Positions 56,264 through 64,000 of a DNA stretch of 64,000 nt are shown here, in pieces. Position numbers and translations under genes: made by a program. The notes under the pieces were generated by a model. It was given only the letters and a program-made list of their open reading frames with translations. It was not told where the DNA came from and ran no database searches. The DNA lies in the NCBI RefSeq assembly GCF_009498035.1, contig NZ_CP034550.1, forward strand, positions 6,758,001-6,822,000, read 5' to 3'. Within the stretch, counting starts at the first letter, position 1; each line of letters starts with the position of its first letter. This DNA comes from Saccharothrix syringae (lineage in GTDB: Bacteria > Actinomycetota > Actinomycetes > Mycobacteriales > Pseudonocardiaceae).

Positions 56264-57694
56264 ATGAAAGCAGCAGCCCGGGGGAAGAACCCCGATCGGG
56301 AAGCGGTGCCCCCGCCACGGCGGAGGACGGCGGAGCGCGGGCGCGACGTCGCCGCCGCCGTCGCGCTCCTGGCGGTGATCGCGGTCGGGATGGTCCACGC
56401 GGTGCCCACCTTCGGAAAGCTGGGGAACCTGGGGCACGGCGGCTGGGTGCTCGTCCCGCGGTTCCTCCTCGCGGTCGTGGTGATCATCGCGGTGGGGCGC
56501 CTCGGCGGCTGGGTCGCGGCCCGGTGCCGCCAGCCGCGGGTCATCGGCGAGATGGCGGCGGGCATCGCACTCGGACCGACCCTGCTGGGCCAGTTCGCGC
56601 CGGCGGTCCAGCACGCCCTGTTCCCCGCCGACCTGGTCCCCGAGCTCGGCTTGATCGCGCAGCTGGCGATCATCTACTTCGTCTTCCTCCTCGGCACCGA
56701 CCTCCCGCTGGACCTGCTGCGCGGGTCGGGCGGGCGGGTGGCCGCGCTGGGCGCGGGCATGGTGGTCGTCCCGCTCGGCTGCGGCCTCCTGCTCGCGGCG
56801 GGCCTGCTCGCGGACTACCGGCCGGCCGGCGTCGGCCCGGTCCCGTTCCTCCTGTTCGTCGGCACCGCGATGAGCATCACCGCGTTCCCCGTCCTGGTCC
56901 GCATCCTGGCCGAGCACGACCTGATCCGAACCCGGATCGGCACGCTCGGCCTGGCCACCGCCGGCGCCGGCGACGCCCTCTCGTGGTGCCTGCTGGTCGT
57001 GGTCGTCGCGCTGGCGCACGGCGGCTCCGCGGCCGCGGTGGTCCCGACCGCGGCGTGGCTGGTCCTGTTCACCGCGGTGACGCTGACCGTCGTCCGCCCG
57101 GCGCTGCGCCGGTTCCTGGCCATCGGCGAGCACAGCGCCGGCGGTCGGCGGATCGCGATCGCGGTGCTGGTGCTGTGCGCGCTCGCCGGCGCCGCCGTCA
57201 CCGACTGGATCGGCATCCACGCGATCTTCGGGGCGTTGCTGGTCGGCGCGGTCGTACCGCGCGAGAACGGCGTGGTGCGCGATCTCGGGCGCACCGTGGG
57301 CCGCGGGGTCGCGCTCGTCCTCCCGCTGTTCTTCGCGGTGATCGGGTTCAGCATGCGCATCGGGTTCCTGGGCGACCTGCGGGACCTCCTGCTCTGCGGG
57401 CTGATGGTCCTGGTCGCCGTCGCGAGCAAGGTGGGCACGACGACGCTCGTCGGCCGGCTGACCAGGCTGACGTGGCGGGAGTCGCTCGGTCTCGGCGTCA
57501 TGGTCAACTGCCGCGGCCTGACCGAGCTCGTGGTGGTCTCCACGGGGCTGTCCCTCGGCATCATCGGGCCGGACCTGTTCGTCATGTTCGTGGCGATGAC
57601 CCTGGTGACGACGGCCATGACCGGCCCGCTGCTCGGGCGGCTCAAGCTCGGCGGGACCCCGGCGGACACCCGGCCGGTCGCCGGTGTCATCTGA
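56264..57694 (+). CDS. Cation:proton antiporter, CPA2 family
   Basis: 476 residues with about 12-13 membrane helices after a charged cytoplasmic start. Family landmarks are QPRVIGEMAAGIALGPTLLGQ, VFLLGTDLPLDLL, the FVGTAMSITAFPVLVRILAE helix and ATAGAGDALSWCLL, whose Asp lies in the ion-exchange site of Na+/H+ antiporters (family knowledge). It probably exchanges Na+ or K+ for H+ at the cell membrane. Only 23 bases separate it from the flavin reductase, so it is in the halogenase operon, which is unexpected; a role in halide or pH balance is conceivable. Confidence 0.85.
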   Translation: MKAAARGKNPDREAVPPPRRRTAERGRDVAAAVALLAVIAVGMVHAVPTFGKLGNLGHGGWVLVPRFLLAVVVIIAVGRLGGWVAARCRQPRVIGEMAAGIALGPTLLGQFAPAVQHALFPADLVPELGLIAQLAIIYFVFLLGTDLPLDLLRGSGGRVAALGAGMVVVPLGCGLLLAAGLLADYRPAGVGPVPFLLFVGTAMSITAFPVLVRILAEHDLIRTRIGTLGLATAGAGDALSWCLLVVVVALAHGGSAAAVVPTAAWLVLFTAVTLTVVRPALRRFLAIGEHSAGGRRIAIAVLVLCALAGAAVTDWIGIHAIFGALLVGAVVPRENGVVRDLGRTVGRGVALVLPLFFAVIGFSMRIGFLGDLRDLLLCGLMVLVAVASKVGTTTLVGRLTRLTWRESLGLGVMVNCRGLTELVVVSTGLSLGIIGPDLFVMFVAMTLVTTAMTGPLLGRLKLGGTPADTRPVAGVI

Positions 57695-57746
57695 CCGCGG
57701 TGCCCGACCACCACACGCAATTACCGGAAACCAGGGGGAGCCCCAC

Positions 57747-59727
57747 GTGTCGAAGATCCACTCTGAACTCGTTGTCGCGATCGTCGGCATGGGGCCACGG
57801 GGGCTGTCCGTCCTCGAACGCCTGCTGGTGCGGCTCGCGGAACGGCGGGGCCCCGCCGTGTCGATCTGGGTCTTCGACCCCGGGGAGCACGGCGCGGGCC
57901 GGATCTGGCGCACGGACCAGCCCGACTGGTTCCTGATGAACACCCCCGCCGGCGAGGTGAGCATGTACTCGGGCGACCCCGACGAGGGGCCGCCGAGAGC
58001 GGGTGCCGGGCCCTCGCTGCACGAGTGGCTCTCGGCGGGCCGGGCCGGGCCGCGGTGGGCCGAGCTCGGGCAGAACGGTTACGCGCCGAGGGCGTGCTAC
58101 GGCCGGTACCTGTGCGACGTGTTCGACAACCTCGTCGCGCACAAACCGGACAACGTGACCATCCACGTCGCGCGGTCCCGGGTCGAGCGCGTCGAGCGGC
58201 ACGAGGGCCGGCTGCGCCTGGTCGCCCGTTCGGGCCGGATCGTCCTCGCCGACAAGCTCGTGCTCACCACCGGGCACCCGGTCACCGCGCCCAGGCCGTG
58301 GGAGCGGGAACTGCTCGACCACGCCGCCGGCCGGCCGGGCGTGCGGTACGTCCGCGGCGACTCGGCCGCCGACCTGGACCTCGAACCGGTGCGGGCGGGC
58401 GAACCGGTCGGCGTCCTGGGGCTGGGGCTGACCTTCCTGGACGTGGTCATGGCGCTGACCGTCGGCCGCGGGGGCGAGTTCGAGCCCGGCCCCGCCGGCG
58501 AGCAGCGCTACCGGCCGAGCGGCCGCGAGCCGCGCGTGTTCGCCGGTTCCCGCAGCGGCCTGCCCATGCTCGCCCGCGGGGTGAACCAGAAGGCCCCGAA
58601 GTACCGGTACGAGGCCAAGTTCCTGACCCGCGGCGCGGTCGCGGAAGCCCGGCACCGGGCCCGGCGGGAAACCGGGTCCGCCCAGCTCGACTTCCGCCGC
58701 GACGTGCTGCCGCTGCTGCAGCTGGAGGTCGAGCACGTCTACTACACCACCCTGATCCGCGACCGCTGTGGCGAGGAGGCCGCCCGCCGGTTCGCCCGCC
58801 TCCACCTGTCCTGCGCCGGGGGGAAGGCGGCCGACCTCGTCGACAAGGCACTGGTCGAGCTGGGCATCGCGCACGTGGCCCGGATCGACCTGGAGCGGAT
58901 GGCCAGGCCCTTCGCCGACCGGCGGTTCGCGGACCCGGCCGAGTACCACCGGCACGTGCTCGGGCTGCTCGGGCAGGACCTGGCGGAAGCCCTGCGGGGC
59001 AACGTGCACGGGCCGGTCAAGGCCGCGCTGGACATCCTCCGGGACCTGCGCGGCGCCGTTCGCGCGGCGGTGGACCACGGTGGCCTGCGGCCGCGGTCGC
59101 ACCGCGAGGACTTCGTCGGCTGGTTCACCCCGATCAACACGATGGTCTCCGCCGGTCCGCCGGCGATCCGACTCGCCCAGGTCCGCGCGCTCGTCGAGGC
59201 CGGGGTGCTGCACCTGGTCGGGCCGGCCCTGCGGGTCGGCACCGCGCCGGACGGCTTCCTGCTGGACTCGGCCCAGGTCGCCGGGCCCGGCCAGGTGGTC
59301 GGCACGCTGATCGACGCCCGCATCCCCCGGCCCTCGGTGCGGCAGGACGCCTCGCCGCTGACCCGGCAGCTGCTCGCCGACGGCCTGATCTCCGAGTACG
59401 TCAACGCCAGCTCGTGCGCCGACGACGTCTTCGCCACCGGGGCGGTGTCCACCACCCGGGCGCCGTTCCACGCCATCGGCTCCGACGGGCGGGCGAACCC
59501 GGACCTGTACGTCCTCGGCATCCCCACCGAGAACCTGCGGTGGTTCACCCAGATCGGCAACGGGCGGCCGGGACCGCTGAGCGCGTTCCACGCCGACGCG
59601 GACGCCGTCGCCGGCGACGTCCTGGCCGGCCCGGCCGCCGGGGTCGTGCTGCCCGCGGCGAACGGGTCCGCCCGCGCCGGGGAGATCCGCGCCGACCAGC
59701 GGCTGGCCTGCTCGGCGGGTGGCGACC

Positions 59728-59741
<14 letters not shown>
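57747..59741 (+). CDS. FAD/NAD(P)-binding protein
   Basis: 664 residues. The dinucleotide fold opens with VAIVGMGPRGLSVLERLL, followed by WRTDQPDWFLMNTPAGEV, and a second glycine-rich loop GVLGLGLTFLDVVMAL near residue 220. C-terminal ASSCADDVFATGAVSTTRAP and VLGIPTENLRWFTQIGNG complete the family's pattern (FAD-NAD(P)-binding). The reaction is unknown: members are oxidoreductases or monooxygenases of natural-product and siderophore-like pathways. The GTG has a GGGGGAG site 7 bases upstream. It overlaps the ligase gene by 14 bases. Confidence 0.8.
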
Positions 59742-61443
<1,702 letters not shown>

Positions 61444-62867
61444 GGCGACGGCGGCGAGAATCGCCAGGAGCGCGGCGAACACCGTGCCGGAGACGACCAG
61501 TCCGAATGCCTCCGCGGCGGTCCCGACGCCGATCACCGGAACCGAAATACCGGTGAAGAACGCCACGAAGTAACCCGAGGTGACCGCGCCGCGCCGGTCC
61601 GGCGGGCAGGATTCCACCACCGACCCGAGACCGGCCCGGAAGGTCAGCCCCTGCCCGGCCCCCGCGACCGCCGCGCCCAGGACGAGCACCGCGAGCGAGG
61701 CGGCCGGCAGGCTCGCCCCGACGAGGGTCGCGCCGGCGACCAGGCCGGCGCACCCCGCCGCCAGGGCGCGCCGCGTGCCGAGGACCGAGGACCACGCCTG
61801 GCCGAGGACCGAGGCGGCGAACACGACCAGCACCACCAGGCCGGTGACCGCGTGATCGGTGTTGTGCAGCACGGTGCCCAGGAACGCGGGCGACACCGCG
61901 GTGAACAACCCCAGCACCGCGAACCCGGCGAACCCGGCGACCACCGCCCGGGCGAACACGCCGCGGACCTCGGCCGGCACGACGATCGGCTGCGGGCGCA
62001 GCCGCGGTGACCCGACCCGCCGCACGGGTTCCGCCACGGCCTCGACCCCGACGGCCGCCACGGCCACCAGCACGAGGTCCACGACGAAGCACAGGGCCAG
62101 CGGGTGCGGCGCGTGCTGCGCGAGCACCCCGGCCAGCACGGGCCCGACACCGAGGCCGCCCGTGTTCACCGCCGCCGCGACCAGGCTCGCCCGGCCCTTG
62201 CCGACCCCCGGCGCGAGGTCCGCGATCGCGGCGGACGCCGTCCCGGCGAAGATCCCCGTCGACAGCCCGGAGAGCACGCGGCCGGCGAACAGCCAGCCCG
62301 GTGCGTCGGCGAAGAGGAAGACCAGGGCGGAAGCGGCGGACAGCGCCAGCCCCGCCCGCAGCATCGGCCGCCTGCCGATCCGGTCCGACCAGCCCCCGGC
62401 CAGCACCAGGGCGGCGATGACACCGGCCGCGTACACGGCGAACACCAGGGTCGTGACCAACTCCCCGAAGGCGAACGCCTCCTGGTAGAGGGGGTACAGC
62501 GGCGTCGGCAGCGTGGCGCCGAGCATCACCACCGCGAAAGCCGCCCCGACGAGCGCGACGGCCGGCCAACCGGTCACCCGGCGGGCAAGAATTCCCCCGA
62601 ACACGGAAAAAGTACGCACCGCACACCTCGTGACGGTTTCGGTACAGTAACGGCGAATTCGCCCGAACCCACCCCCGAAGATTGTACCGCCTGCCGCGGC
62701 CGATTCAGCCGGGAGCCGCCCGGTATTATTTCCACTAATAGCTCCGGCCGGCGCGCGCGTGCCGACCGGGCCCGGAACCCGCTACGCTTCAAAGCCGCTC
62801 ACCACGGGGGAACGGAACCTGATCGGCGACCTGTCGCGGTCGGGGCTGTCTGGTAAGGAGCACCTCG

Positions 62868-63878
62868 ATGCGTGCTGCCGTCGTCACCGAGTTCTCGGCC
62901 CCGCTCGAACTGCGGGAGATACCGGTCCCCGAACCCGGCGCGCACCAGGTCCTGGTCCGCATGGAGGCGTGCGGGATCTGCCGCACCGACATCCACATCG
63001 CCCACGGCGACTGGCCGATCCGACCGGCGCTGCCGCTGATCCCCGGCCACGAGGGCGTCGGCATCGTCGAACGGGTGGGCGCGGGCGTGGCCGCGAGCCA
63101 GGTGGGGCACCGGGTGGCCCTGCCGTGGCTCTGCTCGGCCTGCGGGCAGTGCGGTTTCTGCCTGTCGGGCTGGAAGATCCTGTGCGAGTCGCAGCGGAAC
63201 ATCGGCTGCACGATCGACGGCGGCTACGCCGAGTACGCGGTCGCGGACGCGCGCTACGCCGTCCCCGTGCCCGACGGCGTCCCACCGCTCGAAGCGGCTC
63301 CCCTGACGTGCGCCGGGGTCACCAGCTACAAGGCCGTGCAGGCCGGTCGGGTCGGCCCCGGCGACTGCGTCGCCGTGTTCGGCGTCGGCGGGCTGGGCCA
63401 CCTGGCGATCCAGTACGCGCGGCAGGCGGGCGGCTTCGTCACCGCGGTCGACGTCGAAGCGGAGAAGCTGGACTTCGCCCGGGAACTGGGCGCGGAGCAG
63501 GTGATCGACGCGCGCACCCGCGACCCGGCCGCGGTGATCCGGGCACAGGGCGGCGCCGACGTCGCGCTCGCCCTCGCGTCGACGTCGAGCGCCTACGAGC
63601 ACGCGCTCCGCTCCCTGCGCCGCGGCGGCCGGCTGGTTCGCGTCTGCCTCCCGGCGGGCGGGATACCCCCGGCTTCGACCTTCGACGCGGTGACCCGGGG
63701 CATCTCGGTGATCGGCTCGGTCGTCGGGACCCACCAGGACCTCGCGGAGGTGTTCGCGCTGCACGCCGCCGGCCGGACCGCGGTGACGGCCGAACCCCGG
63801 AAGCTGGAGGAGGTCAACGAGGCTTTCGCCGAAGTCCTGGCCAATCGCGCACGAGCCCGCCTGGTGATCGAGTACTGA
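62868..63878 (+). CDS. Zinc-dependent alcohol dehydrogenase
   Basis: 336 residues. Catalytic zinc ligands are in CGICRTDIH and GHEGVG; the structural zinc cysteines are in LCSACGQCGFCLSGWKILC. The NAD(P) loop is VFGVGGLGHLAIQYAR. The order of motifs fits the class III/AdhP-type alcohol dehydrogenases. It reversibly oxidises a primary or secondary alcohol; the natural substrate is unknown. The ATG has AAGGAG 7 bases upstream. Only 122 bases remain to the window's end, with no further gene visible. Confidence 0.93.
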   Translation: MRAAVVTEFSAPLELREIPVPEPGAHQVLVRMEACGICRTDIHIAHGDWPIRPALPLIPGHEGVGIVERVGAGVAASQVGHRVALPWLCSACGQCGFCLSGWKILCESQRNIGCTIDGGYAEYAVADARYAVPVPDGVPPLEAAPLTCAGVTSYKAVQAGRVGPGDCVAVFGVGGLGHLAIQYARQAGGFVTAVDVEAEKLDFARELGAEQVIDARTRDPAAVIRAQGGADVALALASTSSAYEHALRSLRRGGRLVRVCLPAGGIPPASTFDAVTRGISVIGSVVGTHQDLAEVFALHAAGRTAVTAEPRKLEEVNEAFAEVLANRARARLVIEY

Positions 63879-64000
63879 CCCGGGCGCGTGGCCCGCCGCG
63901 GTGACCGGGACGTCGCGCGCGGCCGATCCCCGTCACGCGCGGCCGGTGCCCACCGGAGCGGGCCCGCCGCCGGTGCGGGTTAGGGTTCCGGTCCGTGGTG

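Overview
This is high-GC actinomycete DNA: GC-rich third codon positions, GTG and TTG starts, a SARP/AfsR regulator, a LAL-type LuxR, AraC regulators and dense biosynthetic genes. The gene style fits Pseudonocardiales (Saccharothrix, Lentzea, Actinosynnema type), but that placement is inference. No rRNA, tRNA, CRISPR array, insertion sequence or phage gene was seen.

Region 1 (1-29,190) is a nonribosomal peptide cluster whose left end lies outside the window. A 4,495-residue synthetase reads leftward with the layout A-T / C-T / C-A-T / C-A-T / C-A-T-TE, so its second module has no adenylation domain. Behind it come a KAS III-like acyltransferase and the start of an acyl/aminoacyl ligase. Divergently, a stand-alone A-T didomain with a leucine-like pocket heads an overlapping operon with a B12-type radical SAM enzyme, an acyl-CoA dehydrogenase-like flavoprotein and an ornithine cyclodeaminase-family protein. 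A second leftward operon holds an arginine:glycine-type amidinotransferase, a membrane desaturase and a 2OG/Fe(II) oxygenase. A rightward pair encodes a GNAT and an MbtH protein. A ligase, a YciI-like protein, a small unknown protein and two divergent AraC regulators close the block. A 42-bp perfect palindrome lies in the NRPS/A-T promoter region, and its 14-bp core recurs in the amidinotransferase/GNAT promoter region: a candidate cluster operator. The product is probably a short modified peptide with a proline-like and a basic residue.

Region 2 (29,191-37,737) starts with the decayed N-terminus of a zinc alcohol dehydrogenase. Two very large, translationally coupled leftward genes of unknown role follow: a 1,709-residue beta-rich protein and a 1,050-residue protein with a Tat signal.

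Region 3 (37,738-49,514) mixes secreted proteins with regulators: a probable seven-bladed propeller lectin, a SARP regulator, an ECF-type sigma factor with a repetitive tail, a PucR-type regulator, a lipoprotein, a secreted protein with an FN3-like domain and a bacterial expansin. Hairpins and a 49-bp tandem repeat fill the gaps.

Region 4 (49,554-63,878) looks like a second, halogen-related metabolic block. A LAL regulator is divergent from a vanadium haloperoxidase. Then come a flavin-dependent halogenase with its flavin reductase, a cation/proton antiporter, an FAD/NAD(P)-binding protein, an acyl-CoA ligase, an MFS exporter (opposite strand) and a zinc alcohol dehydrogenase. No carrier protein or scaffold synthase accompanies it here, so its substrate is either outside the window or comes from other metabolism.
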